DNA of 35,960 bases from Rhizobium sp. Q54 (GTDB lineage Bacteria > Pseudomonadota > Alphaproteobacteria > SHVZ01), in contig CAMBVS010000043.1 in the NCBI GenBank assembly GCA_945871425.1, positions 1-35,960 on the forward strand, given 5' to 3'. The translations under genes were made by a program, and so were the position numbers. The stretch's first letter is position 1. Each line of letters opens with the position of its first letter. Positions 19,605 through 29,551 of this stretch are shown here, one piece after another. Below the pieces are notes generated by a model. It ran no database searches. It had not been told where the DNA came from and saw nothing but the letters and a program-made list of their open reading frames with translations.

Positions 19605-20339
19605 GTGCCCAGCGCCAGCTACACCGATCCCCGGCTCGCCGCTGTCTACGATGCGCTGAACCCGCCGAGCATCGAAGACGCTTTTCATCTCGATCTCGCC
19701 GGCGCCGCGCCCTGCGCCGTCCTCGACATGGGCTGCGGCACAGGGCGGCTCGCCTCTGCCTTCGCCGCCCGCGGGCATCGGGTGACGGGCGCCGACCCCG
19801 CGCCGGCGATGCTCGCCATCGCCAGCGTCCGGGCGGGCGGCGACGCGATCACCTGGATCCTGAGCGATGCCGCGAGCCTCGCGCTCGAGGCTAGGTTCGA
19901 TCTCATCGTCATGACGGGCCATGTCTTCCAGGTCTTCCTCGACGACGAGGATGTCCGCGCCGCGCTCACGAATCTCCGCCGACATCTCGCTTCCGGCGGC
20001 CGGCTTGCTTTCGCCACCCGCAATCCGGCCGTCGAGGAGTGGAAGAGCTGGACGCCGGACCAGACCCGCGAGCGAGTGGAGGTGTCCGGCCAGGGGACTG
20101 TCGACGTGCACTACGACATCCGTGCGGCAGCGGGCCCCCTCGTCACCTTCGAAACGCACTTCCGGTTCGGCCCGAAGGATGTCGCCACAACGGCCAGCAC
20201 GCTCCGCTTCATGGACCGGGACGATGTCGCCGCCTTTCTTGCCGAAGCCGGATTGAGCGACGTGACCTGGCACGGCGACTGGGACCGCTCGCCCCTCGGT
20301 CCGGCCAGCCCGGAGATCATCGCCGTCGCCCGAACCTGA
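19605..20339 (+). CDS. Class I SAM-dependent methyltransferase
   Basis: 244 residues from a GTG start at 19605, preferred because GGGG lies 6 bases upstream and the chain then begins SASYTDPRLAAVYDALNP, usual for this group. Earlier in-frame ATGs (for example 19530) would overlap the lipoprotein gene in another frame. Motif I is DMGCGTGRLA (residues 41-50) with the acidic residue D64 at the end of strand 2 (TGADPAPAML), so SAM binding is expected. The substrate is unknown; the family is broad, including quinone and small-molecule methylases. It may be the last gene of the phn transcript, but no phosphonate link is visible. It is convergent with the enoyl-CoA hydratase gene. Confidence 0.85.
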   Translation: MPSASYTDPRLAAVYDALNPPSIEDAFHLDLAGAAPCAVLDMGCGTGRLASAFAARGHRVTGADPAPAMLAIASVRAGGDAITWILSDAASLALEARFDLIVMTGHVFQVFLDDEDVRAALTNLRRHLASGGRLAFATRNPAVEEWKSWTPDQTRERVEVSGQGTVDVHYDIRAAAGPLVTFETHFRFGPKDVATTASTLRFMDRDDVAAFLAEAGLSDVTWHGDWDRSPLGPASPEIIAVART

Positions 20340-20343
20340 ACGG

Positions 20344-21153
<810 letters not shown>

Positions 21154-21216
21154 TTGAGCCTCCTGGACGTTCCCCCCGGCACCCGGATACGCTCGCGGCC
21201 AACCCAGGGAGGATCA

Positions 21217-22011
21217 ATGAGCATGACGGCCACGACCGTCCTCTATCAGGCCGAGGCCGGCGTCGCCACGCTGACGCTGAACCGGCCGGAAAGCCTGAAC
21301 GCGCTGACCGGCGCCATGCATGGCGAGCTCAAGGCGGCGATCGACCGCGCCGCCGCCGATTCCGACGTGCGCTGCCTCGTCATCACCGGCGCCGGCCGCG
21401 GCTTCTGCTCGGGCGCCGATCTGGTGTCGTCCTCGGTCGTGTCCGATGGGGTGCCGGATCTCGGGAAGACGCTTGAGACCCACTACAACCCGCTGATCCG
21501 GAAGCTCCGCGACTTGCCGAAACCGATCATCGCCGCGGTCAACGGCGTCGCCGCCGGCGCCGGGGCCAACATCGCACTCGCCTGCGACCTGGTGCTGGCG
21601 GCCCGCTCCTCGCTCTTCATCCAGGCTTTCTGCAAGATCGGTCTGATCCCCGATGCCGGCGGTACCTGGCTCCTGCCCCGCCACGTCGGCCGCGCCCGCG
21701 CCGCCGGCCTGGCTCTTCTCGGTGACAAGCTGCCGGCCGAGCAGGCGGAGGCCTGGGGCCTGATCTGGAAGGTCGTCGACGACGACAAGCTGATGGACGA
21801 GGCGACCAAGCTCGCCCGCCATCTCGCGACCCAGCCGACCAAGGCCCTGGGCCTGATCAAGCAGGCGCTGTCGGCGGCCGAGACCAACACGCTGGATGCC
21901 CAGCTCGATCTCGAGCGCGATCTGCAGACCGTGGCCGGGCGCAGCGACGACTTCCGCGAGGGGGTCGCCGCCTTCCGCGAGAAGCGGCCGCCGCGCTTTA
22001 CCGGGCGATGA
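21217..22011 (+). CDS. paaG: PaaG-like enoyl-CoA isomerase/hydratase
   Basis: 264 residues, matching PaaG length. PaaG isomerises ring-1,2-epoxyphenylacetyl-CoA to the oxepin form and handles later double-bond shifts in phenylacetate breakdown. Crotonase motifs are ITGAGRGFCSGADL and AVNGVAAGAGANIALACDLVLAA. The segment FCKIGLIPDAGGTWLLPR carries the catalytic Asp expected for PaaG-type isomerases. It is the first gene of a tightly overlapping stack with paaI (ATGA at 22008-22011), paaK and a di-iron protein. The symbol rests on sequence type and this context. GGGAGG precedes the ATG; an upstream open frame has no family sequence. Confidence 0.86.
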   Translation: MSMTATTVLYQAEAGVATLTLNRPESLNALTGAMHGELKAAIDRAAADSDVRCLVITGAGRGFCSGADLVSSSVVSDGVPDLGKTLETHYNPLIRKLRDLPKPIIAAVNGVAAGAGANIALACDLVLAARSSLFIQAFCKIGLIPDAGGTWLLPRHVGRARAAGLALLGDKLPAEQAEAWGLIWKVVDDDKLMDEATKLARHLATQPTKALGLIKQALSAAETNTLDAQLDLERDLQTVAGRSDDFREGVAAFREKRPPRFTGR

Positions 22012-22444
22012 GCGACGAGGCCGCAACCATCGCCGCCGTCGGTGAGGGCATGTATGTCCGCGACCACGCGGCGAAGGCGCTCGGCATCCGGCTTGACGAG
22101 ATCGGCCGCGGTACCGCGCGGATGTCCATGACCGTTCGCCAGGATATGATGAACGGCCACGGCACCTGCCATGGCGGCATCCTGTTCACGCTCGCCGACA
22201 CCGCCTTCGCCTATGCCTGCAACTCCTACAACCAGGCCGCCGTCGCCGTTCACTGCACCATCAGCTTCCTCTCCCCCGGCCGGCTCGGCGAACGGCTGAC
22301 CGCGATCGCCCGCGAGACCGCGCTCGACGGCCGCGACGGCGTCTACGACATCGACATCCGGAACGAGTCCGACCGCATCATCGCCACCTTCCGCGGCGTC
22401 TCGCGCCGGCTGAAGGACAAGGTCGTCGACGGCCCGGTCGTCGC

Positions 22445-22448
<4 letters not shown>
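22008..22448 (+). CDS. paaI: Hydroxyphenylacetyl-CoA thioesterase PaaI
   Basis: 146 residues, a hotdog-fold thioesterase. The signature HGGILFTLADTAFAYACNSY includes the catalytic Asp of the PaaI group. In phenylacetate degradation it hydrolyses stalled CoA esters and prevents CoA trapping. Start and stop overlap neighbours in ATGA at both ends (22008-22011 with paaG, 22445-22448 with paaK), which marks tight co-expression. Confidence 0.93.
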
Positions 22449-23764
<1,316 letters not shown>

Positions 23765-23767
23765 AAG

Positions 23768-24847
23768 ATGACCGGAGCCGCCGGGCTTGCCGGGAAGATG
23801 ACGCCGGCGCCGCCGGGATCGGATCAGGCGCCCGATCCGGCGAAGCTGCTGTTCGGCCTCGAGGAGCCGCCACCCTTCCCCAAGGACAACATCTTCCCGA
23901 TCACCTGGGAGACCGAGACGCCGCGGCTTCTCGACTTCTACGAAAAGGGCCGCGATCCCGGCTGGTCGCCGGCGACCCTGCCGTGGGACACGCTCGATCC
24001 GACGGCCTTCACCTGGGACCAGCGCTATGCGCTGGCCTACTGGTTCGCGCTGCTCTCGGTCTTCGACTCATCCGGCCCGGCGGTCTTCGCCCGTGCCATG
24101 ATCCACAGCTACGAGACCCATGAGGAAGACCCGATCCGGAAGTGCTTCTTCTCGGTGACCCGCGACGAGGTCGCCCACGAGGAGATCTGCCAGCGCGCCA
24201 TCCTGACGCTGACCCCCGGCGGACCGTTCGGTTACGAGCCGACGACCCCGCTCGGCCGTCTCGCCCAGAACAACGCCCGCTGGTACCACCACAACGGTGC
24301 CCGCTATTGGGAGGGCTTCAAGAAGGGCATCTCGCGGCATCCGCTGCCGATCCTCTTCACCTCGTTCCTGATGGGCGAGATGGCGTCCTCGACCTTGTTC
24401 CACTGGATGCACCGGACCACCACCATCCCGGTGTTCAAGGAAGCTTTCCGCCGCGTCGGCCAGGACGAGGCCCGCCACATGGGCATCTGCCTCACGGTGC
24501 TGGAGAAGCTGTTGCCGAAGCTCACCGACGAGCAGCGCGCCTCGATCACCAAGCAGATCCGCGCCGGCTACGTGTTCCTCTCCGGCATCCTCTACGAGCC
24601 GCCGGAGCAGTTCTGGGAGCTGCCGTCGACCTGGCGGCCGGCGCATCGCCTGCTGGAGGAGACCGCACGAGGCGCCGGCCTCGGCATTCTCAACGACGAG
24701 GAGCGCCGCGAGAACTGGCGGACGGCCTTCCTCAAGCTGAAGGGCCTGCTCGAACCGCACCGCATCGTCTTCCCGGCGATCCCGGAGATCGGCATCGACG
24801 GCGCCACCGTCGCCTTCGATCCGGATGACATCATCCCGGTGTTCTAG
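23768..24847 (+). CDS. R2-like (ferritin-superfamily) di-iron protein in the paa operon
   Basis: 359 residues, starting 3 bases after the paaK stop. A helical di-iron core is indicated by two ExxH motifs: E134-H137 (RDEVAHEE) and E234-H237 (QDEARHMG). A carboxylate precedes each at R2-like spacing: D100 (SVFDSSG, 34 residues before E134) and E204 (MGEMASST, 30 before E234). This is the six-ligand layout of ribonucleotide reductase R2 and R2-like ligand-binding oxidases; FYEKGRDPGWSP near 57-68 also recalls the latter. I cannot name a family. As a lone di-iron oxygenase behind paaG-paaI-paaK it could hydroxylate or epoxidise an aryl-CoA or aryl acid, which is an inference. Its stop shares CTAG with the convergent aldolase gene. 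Confidence 0.82.
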   Translation: MTGAAGLAGKMTPAPPGSDQAPDPAKLLFGLEEPPPFPKDNIFPITWETETPRLLDFYEKGRDPGWSPATLPWDTLDPTAFTWDQRYALAYWFALLSVFDSSGPAVFARAMIHSYETHEEDPIRKCFFSVTRDEVAHEEICQRAILTLTPGGPFGYEPTTPLGRLAQNNARWYHHNGARYWEGFKKGISRHPLPILFTSFLMGEMASSTLFHWMHRTTTIPVFKEAFRRVGQDEARHMGICLTVLEKLLPKLTDEQRASITKQIRAGYVFLSGILYEPPEQFWELPSTWRPAHRLLEETARGAGLGILNDEERRENWRTAFLKLKGLLEPHRIVFPAIPEIGIDGATVAFDPDDIIPVF

Positions 24848-25629
24848 GTCGCGTTGGAGAGACGGCGCCTCGTCTCGGCGAGGTCGCGGGCGACACCGGT
24901 GCGGAGCACGGTCAGGTCGTCCGAGGCGATAACGAAGCGCGCCCCCTTGGCGACCCAGGCCGGCTGCTCCTCCGGCGGCAGGTACATGCCCATGCAGACG
25001 GCGAGATTGTGGACGCGGGATGCCTCGAACACCTGGTCGAGGCCGGCCTGGACCTTCGGATGGCGCCAGTTGCCGAGCACGCCGGCCGAGCCCGACATGT
25101 CCATCGGCCCGACGCAGATCGCATCGACGCCGGGGACGGCCGCGATCTCCGTCGCCCGCGCCGCCGCCTCGACATGCTCGATCTGCGGGATGACGAAGGT
25201 CGCCTCGTTGGCCGATCCGACATAGGCGTCGGTATTGCGGTAGTAGTCGGTGGCGCGCCTCGGGCCATAGCCGCGGCGACCGACTGGCGGATACTTGCAG
25301 GCGGCGACCAGCGCCTCCGTCTGCGCGGCATTCATCGTCATCGGCGCAATGATGCCGTCGGCACCGATGTCGAGGATCCGCTTGATCCGCGAGGGGTCGT
25401 GGTCCTGCACGCGGACGATGACGACGGGGTCCCAGCGTCGCGCCGCCGACAGCGCGTGCTGCAGGTCCTCCAGGCTGAGCGAGGTGTGCTCGGTGTCGAT
25501 CAGCAGCACGTCGATGCCGGACCCGGCCATGATCTCGGCAATGCCGGAGTCGTTGAAGGTCATCCAGGCGGAATAGACGACCTCGCCGGCCTTGAGGCGG
25601 CGCTTGATCTCGAGGGCACGCTCGGACAT
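24844..25629 (-). CDS. HpcH/HpaI-family class II aldolase
   Basis: 261 residues. The family makes or splits 2-oxo-acid aldols such as 4-hydroxy-2-oxoheptanedioate (homoprotocatechuate route) or 2-keto-3-deoxy sugar acids, with a divalent metal. Expected residues are present: H48 (DTEHTSLS), R73 (VRVQDHDP), E151 (IPQIEHVE) and D177 (GPMDMSGSAG), plus the conserved GRRGYGPRRATDY. The ATG at 25629 is used because AGGAA precedes it and longer starts would run into the divergent flavin monooxygenase gene. Substrate is unknown; the aromatic context favours a meta-cleavage-type product, as an inference. Confidence 0.93.
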   Translation of the reverse strand: MSERALEIKRRLKAGEVVYSAWMTFNDSGIAEIMAGSGIDVLLIDTEHTSLSLEDLQHALSAARRWDPVVIVRVQDHDPSRIKRILDIGADGIIAPMTMNAAQTEALVAACKYPPVGRRGYGPRRATDYYRNTDAYVGSANEATFVIPQIEHVEAAARATEIAAVPGVDAICVGPMDMSGSAGVLGNWRHPKVQAGLDQVFEASRVHNLAVCMGMYLPPEEQPAWVAKGARFVIASDDLTVLRTGVARDLAETRRRLSNAT

Positions 25630-25693
25630 CGGGGTTCCTATAGCGAGTTCAACCGGCCTATCCTGAAGCCTTGAGGGACTCGGGGGAAGATGA

Positions 25694-26773
25694 ATGAAGC
25701 TCGGCATGTTCATGATGCCCTGCCACGACCCGCGGCGGGACGTGCACCAGGCCCTGCTCGAAGACGTCGGGCAGGCGGTGCTCGCCGACCGCCTCGGCTA
25801 TGACGAGTTCTGGGTCGGCGAGCACTACTCGGCGCCGAGCGAGCCGGTGACCGACCCGTTCACCTTCCTCGCCAACCTGATCGCCCGCACCAGCCGGATG
25901 AAGCTCTGCACCGGCGTGATCAACCTACCCCAGCAGCATCCAGCGGTGGTGGCGGCGCACGCGGCGCTGCTCGATCATCTGAGCGAGGGCCGGATGATGT
26001 TCGGCGTCAGCTCCGGCGGCCTTCCCAGCGACTTCGAGCTGTTCAAGCTGACCGATCCACGAACGCGCGGCGAGATGCTGCACGAGGCCGCCGACATGAT
26101 CGTGAAGATCTGGTCGCAGGACGGCCCCTACGACATCAAGGGCAAGTACTGGGACGTGACCTTGAAGGACTTCGTCGTGCCCGAGCTCGGCATCGGCACC
26201 ATCCTCAAGCCCTACCAGACGCCGCATCCGCCGATGGCAGTCTCCGCCGTCAGCCCCTTCTCCTACAGCGTCAAGCATGCCGGCAAGAAGGGCTGGAGCT
26301 TCATCTCGGCGCATTTCTGCACGCGCGCCAACATCAGGAGTCACTGGGAGGCCTATCGCCAGGGCTGCGAGGAAGCCAAGCGGACGCCCGACCCGGCGGC
26401 CTGGCGGGTCGCCCGCGTGATCCATGTCGACCGCGATGCCGGGGCCGCCCAAGCCTTCGTCGACGATCCGGACGGCCCGGTCCGCTTCTTCTGGTCCTAT
26501 CTTCTGGGCGTGCTCGGCCGCGCCAAGATGCTGCCCCTTCTCAAGACCGACCCGGCGATGCCGGACTCGGCCGTGGACATCGACTATGCGATCCGCGAAT
26601 TCACGCTCTTCGGCGATCCGCGCTCGGTCGCCGACCAGATCATGGGGCTGAGGGAAGACGTCGGCGACTTCCGCATGATCGTCCAGCTCGCCCTCGAACT
26701 GATCCGCCGCACCGAGATCGAGACCTCCATGCGCCTTCTGGCGGAAGAAGTGATGCCGCGGACCCGCGCCTAG
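25694..26773 (+). CDS. Luciferase-like (LLM class) flavin-dependent monooxygenase
   Basis: 359 residues of the bacterial luciferase-like TIM-barrel fold. Typical blocks are YDEFWVGEHYSAPSEPVTDP near the start, CTGVINLPQQHPAVVAAHAA, and RMMFGVSSGGLPSDFELF. Family members use reduced FMN and oxygen to oxidise aldehydes, alkanes, amines, chelators or organosulfur compounds. The flavin reductase gene 26770-27297 is convergent and probably supplies the reduced flavin. The start is preceded by GGGGGAAG. Substrate unknown. It is divergent from the aldolase gene with 64 bases between. Confidence 0.92.
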   Translation: MKLGMFMMPCHDPRRDVHQALLEDVGQAVLADRLGYDEFWVGEHYSAPSEPVTDPFTFLANLIARTSRMKLCTGVINLPQQHPAVVAAHAALLDHLSEGRMMFGVSSGGLPSDFELFKLTDPRTRGEMLHEAADMIVKIWSQDGPYDIKGKYWDVTLKDFVVPELGIGTILKPYQTPHPPMAVSAVSPFSYSVKHAGKKGWSFISAHFCTRANIRSHWEAYRQGCEEAKRTPDPAAWRVARVIHVDRDAGAAQAFVDDPDGPVRFFWSYLLGVLGRAKMLPLLKTDPAMPDSAVDIDYAIREFTLFGDPRSVADQIMGLREDVGDFRMIVQLALELIRRTEIETSMRLLAEEVMPRTRA

Positions 26774-27297
26774 CCGTCCGGGTGGTCCGCCGTCATGGCG
26801 TAGCGGCTGCCGTAGTAGACCAGCGCCGGCTTGTCCTCGGCCGAGCAGGTGTGGACGCGGCCGACGAAGATCACGTGGTCACCGCCCTCGTACTGGTGAT
26901 GCGTCACGCAGACGAAGCGGGCGACGCAGCCATCCAGCAGCGGCACCCCGCCCTCGCCCTCATGGAAGGCGATGCCGGCGAAGCGGTCGGGGATCCGGCT
27001 GGAGAAGCGCTGAGCGGTCTCGACCTGGTCCCAGGCGAGCACGTTGACGCCGAAATGGGTGGCGGTGCGGAACGCCTCCAGGCTCTTCGCCCGCTTCGAC
27101 AGGCTCCACAGCACCAGCGGCGGGTCGAGCGAGACCGAGTTGAAGGAATTGGCGGTGAGGCCGACGAGCGCGCCGTCGCCGCTGCGGCAGGTGATGACGG
27201 TGACGCCCGTGGCGAAACGCCCGAGCGCCGCCTTGAGCGCGTCTGATCCGATCGCACCATCAATCGCCGCTCCGCCGGCTGGGTCTTCCGCTCGCAT
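26770..27297 (-). CDS. Flavin reductase family protein (two-component monooxygenase reductase)
   Basis: 175 residues from ATG 27297 (AAGGG 4 bases upstream); an ATG at 27309 lacks a ribosome site. The FMN-binding flavin reductase fold is clear from LGRFATGVTVITCRSGDG, GLTANSFNSVSLDPPLVLWS and FGVNVLAWDQ, then HHQYEGGDHVIFVGRV. Members reduce FMN or FAD with NAD(P)H and feed a partner oxygenase such as the luciferase-like enzyme next door. The two genes converge and share a CTAG in which each reads its TAG stop. Confidence 0.93.
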   Translation of the reverse strand: MRAEDPAGGAAIDGAIGSDALKAALGRFATGVTVITCRSGDGALVGLTANSFNSVSLDPPLVLWSLSKRAKSLEAFRTATHFGVNVLAWDQVETAQRFSSRIPDRFAGIAFHEGEGGVPLLDGCVARFVCVTHHQYEGGDHVIFVGRVHTCSAEDKPALVYYGSRYAMTADHPDG

Positions 27298-27462
27298 TCT
27301 GCCCTTCATACCGCATTCACCGGGTCTCGCGCTGCCATCAGATGACGAGCCAAGCCGATCACAATAGCATCGTGGCGGAGGCCACCGGACCGGGAAGGAG
27401 ATCCGCCAGCAGCGGCCTGGATGCGGTAGTGTCAGCCGCCGTTTCGTCTTTCCGAGGTGTCG

Positions 27463-28164
27463 ATGTCCGTGCCCTCATCCTTCCGGTCGACGCTGGGCGT
27501 TCCGACGGCGCTCGTGCTGTCCCTCTGCGTCGCCGCCTGCCAGCCGCAGCCGGAGACGGTTGCCACGAGCGAAAGCTGCGTCGTGCCGCGCATCGCCTCC
27601 TCGTTCGAGCGCTTGCCGCCGGCAGCGCGGCCCGCCGACGAAACGCCGCGCTCCGGTATTCTGCCGACGCCGGTGCTCAGCGATGCCGAGGGGGTGGCGG
27701 CGGGCGACTGCATACGACCGACCCTGTTTCAGATCGCGGCGGCCAGCGACAATGTCCGGCTCCGCGGCTCCGCCGGCTGGACGCGCATCAGCGCGCAGTT
27801 CTACCCCTCCGAGCACGGGCGCTATATCGAGGTGGCCGTGAACCCGCTCGCCGTGGGGTATCTGCGATTCGAGGACGGCCCCTCGCTGCCGGTCGGCGCG
27901 GTCATCAAGAAGCACGGCTTTCGCGCCTTCCAGTCCGGCGCGGTCCGGCCGGGGCCGCAGTTCCTGATGGAGAAGATGCCGCCCGGCTATGACCCGAGGG
28001 TCGGCGACTGGAAGTTCACGCTGATCGCCGACACCGGGACGACCGTCGGCGAGACGCTGGGCCGCGACGGCGACAAGGTCGAGTTCTGCGTCGCCTGCCA
28101 CAAGAGCGCCTGGCGGCAGAATTTCCTCTTCTTCGTGCCGCCGGAATACCGGCGGAAGAGTTGA
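27463..28164 (+). CDS. Cytochrome P460-type haem lipoprotein
   Basis: 233 residues. A lipoprotein signal ends at C26 (VAAC after a hydrophobic core), placing the protein on a membrane facing the periplasm. The C-terminal domain has the cytochrome P460 layout: LRFEDGPSLPVGAVIKKHGF with lysines K149/K150, MEKMPPGYDPRVGDWKF, and the covalent-haem motif CVACH (209-213). P460 proteins carry a haem with an unusual lysine cross-link and in characterised cases oxidise hydroxylamine or bind NO. The cross-linking lysine here would be one of K149/K150, which is inferred. ATG 27463 is chosen (CGAGG 5 bases upstream) over GTG 27457. No partner electron carrier is adjacent. Confidence 0.87.
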   Translation: MSVPSSFRSTLGVPTALVLSLCVAACQPQPETVATSESCVVPRIASSFERLPPAARPADETPRSGILPTPVLSDAEGVAAGDCIRPTLFQIAAASDNVRLRGSAGWTRISAQFYPSEHGRYIEVAVNPLAVGYLRFEDGPSLPVGAVIKKHGFRAFQSGAVRPGPQFLMEKMPPGYDPRVGDWKFTLIADTGTTVGETLGRDGDKVEFCVACHKSAWRQNFLFFVPPEYRRKS

Positions 28165-28165
28165 G

Positions 28166-29035
28166 CTAGGCCGGCTCGTCGATCGGGACGATCTCGCGCG
28201 TCAGAGGCCCGCGATAGGTGTAGGCCGCGGTCGCCGCCGCGTCGCCGTGAAGCGTCGTGCAGCCGGCATAGCTGCCGTCCTCGTGGTGATAGAGCCGCCG
28301 GTGATCCTCCAGCGATCCCCAGACGGCGCCAGCCTGGTGGTAGTGGAACTGGATCGCGCGGCGATGGCCGTTCGAGCGGTTCGGCCCGGTGAAGTGATGC
28401 AGCAGCGCGTGGAAGATCAGCGCGTCGCCCGGCTCCATCTCCAGCGCGCGGGCCTCGCCGCGGCTGACGGCGTCATCGGGCATGGCGCAGCGAGCGAGGT
28501 CGTTCTCGTGCACATGCGGCCGGGGACCGCCATGGTGCGAGCCCGGCACCACCTCCATGCAGCCGTTGTTCCTCGTCGCCGGATCCAACGCGATCCAGAC
28601 GCCGGCGATCAGCGAAGGATCGGTCAGGCGGAAGTACGACGCGTCCTGGTGCCAGGGCTTGTCCGAGCCTATACGCGGCGGCTTCACCAGCGCCATCTCC
28701 TGGAACAGCACCCGGCCCCGGCCGAGGAGCTGGTCGAGGATGAGGTGGAGCCGGCGGTTCATCGCCGCCGCCTTCAGCGCCGGCGCCTCCTCGACATAGT
28801 CCATGTACTTCCGCACGTAGTACTCGCGCGACTCCGGCGGGATGTCCTCGGGCTTGAATCCCGCTTCGAGCCAGATCCTGGTCTCGTTCTTGGGGATCCG
28901 ATCGGCTGCCAGGTCGGACAGCGCCGACCGGCACGCGTCGACCGAACGCGGGCCAAGCAGCCCGGGCACGACGACGTAGCCATCGCGACGATAGGCGGCG
29001 ACCTCGTCCGATGCGAGAGGAACGGCGGCGGTCAT
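28166..29035 (-). CDS. Phytanoyl-CoA dioxygenase (PhyH) family protein
   Basis: 289 residues, an Fe(II)/2-oxoglutarate oxygenase. The iron facial triad is H129 and D131 (KPWHQDASYF) and H214 (LLHHFTGPNRS), with R225/R226 in the 2-oxoglutarate salt-bridge region. All catalytic residues are thus present. Family members hydroxylate a wide range of substrates (fatty acyl-CoA, ectoine, antibiotic precursors), so the substrate is open. Its ATG overlaps the stop of the DOPA-dioxygenase-like gene (ATGA, 29032-29035), and it is the last gene of a minus-strand operon headed by the FAD oxidase. Confidence 0.92.
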   Translation of the reverse strand: MTAAVPLASDEVAAYRRDGYVVVPGLLGPRSVDACRSALSDLAADRIPKNETRIWLEAGFKPEDIPPESREYYVRKYMDYVEEAPALKAAAMNRRLHLILDQLLGRGRVLFQEMALVKPPRIGSDKPWHQDASYFRLTDPSLIAGVWIALDPATRNNGCMEVVPGSHHGGPRPHVHENDLARCAMPDDAVSRGEARALEMEPGDALIFHALLHHFTGPNRSNGHRRAIQFHYHQAGAVWGSLEDHRRLYHHEDGSYAGCTTLHGDAAATAAYTYRGPLTREIVPIDEPA

Positions 29036-29400
29036 GCGAGCTCACCCCGGTGTTTCAGGATCTCGAGCCTGAGGGGAAGCGGCACGCCCAGCCACAAGGA
29101 ATACGTGGCGTGATCCTCGTAGTCGTCGCCGGTGAGCGGATGGACGAGCACGGTCAGTCCCGAGCGATTGAGCATCAGCCAAGGCACGAGCCGGGAGAAC
29201 TCGGCGACCGGGAAGGCCACCTGGTACATCGCGACCGGATGCGGGCCGGCCGGCTGGTCGTGCCAGCGCCCGAGCTGCGCCTGGAAGCCGGCGCCGATCC
29301 CTTCGCGCAAGCGCTCGGCAACAGGCCGGGACTCGACATCATAGTAGATATGGGCGTGGTAACCCTCGATCGACGCGAGATCGGTGAAGTCTCCAGGCAT
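29032..29400 (-). CDS. DOPA 4,5-dioxygenase family protein
   Basis: 122 residues, the usual size of the small DOPA 4,5-dioxygenase fold first described from betalain-producing fungi and found in many bacteria. Conserved histidine blocks are GYHAHIYYD near the N-terminus, GPHPVAMYQVAF, and VLVHPLTGDDYEDHA near residues 85-99. In the family these cleave an extradiol catechol ring, though bacterial members are often of unknown substrate. It sits between a 47-residue lipoprotein and PhyH in one operon, suggesting they act on one pathway. Confidence 0.92.
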   Translation of the reverse strand: MPGDFTDLASIEGYHAHIYYDVESRPVAERLREGIGAGFQAQLGRWHDQPAGPHPVAMYQVAFPVAEFSRLVPWLMLNRSGLTVLVHPLTGDDYEDHATYSLWLGVPLPLRLEILKHRGELA

Positions 29401-29407
29401 CGGCGAC

Positions 29408-29551
29408 CTATCGGCTGGCCTCGGGGACGATGCGTGGAGTGACGTCGTGGGAGCCGAGCCAGTGAGCGCCCGGCGGCGCCGCCGCGCCGACGCCGCATCC
29501 GGTGGCGAAGACCAGGACGACCGCGAACAGGGAGCACAACCACGCGTTCAC
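29408..29551 (-). CDS. 47-residue lipoprotein coupled to the FAD oxidase gene
   Basis: The chain MNAWLCSLFAVVLVFATGC is a lipoprotein signal with lipobox ATGC (C19), leaving a mature part of only about 29 residues that is rich in Ala, Pro and Gly. The GTG start overlaps the TGA stop of the upstream flavoprotein gene (GTGA), and the stop lies 7 bases before the dioxygenase start, so it is embedded in the operon. No family is recognised. The lipobox and the overlap are what argue for a real gene; very short length argues for caution. Confidence 0.55.
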   Translation of the reverse strand: MNAWLCSLFAVVLVFATGCGVGAAAPPGAHWLGSHDVTPRIVPEASR

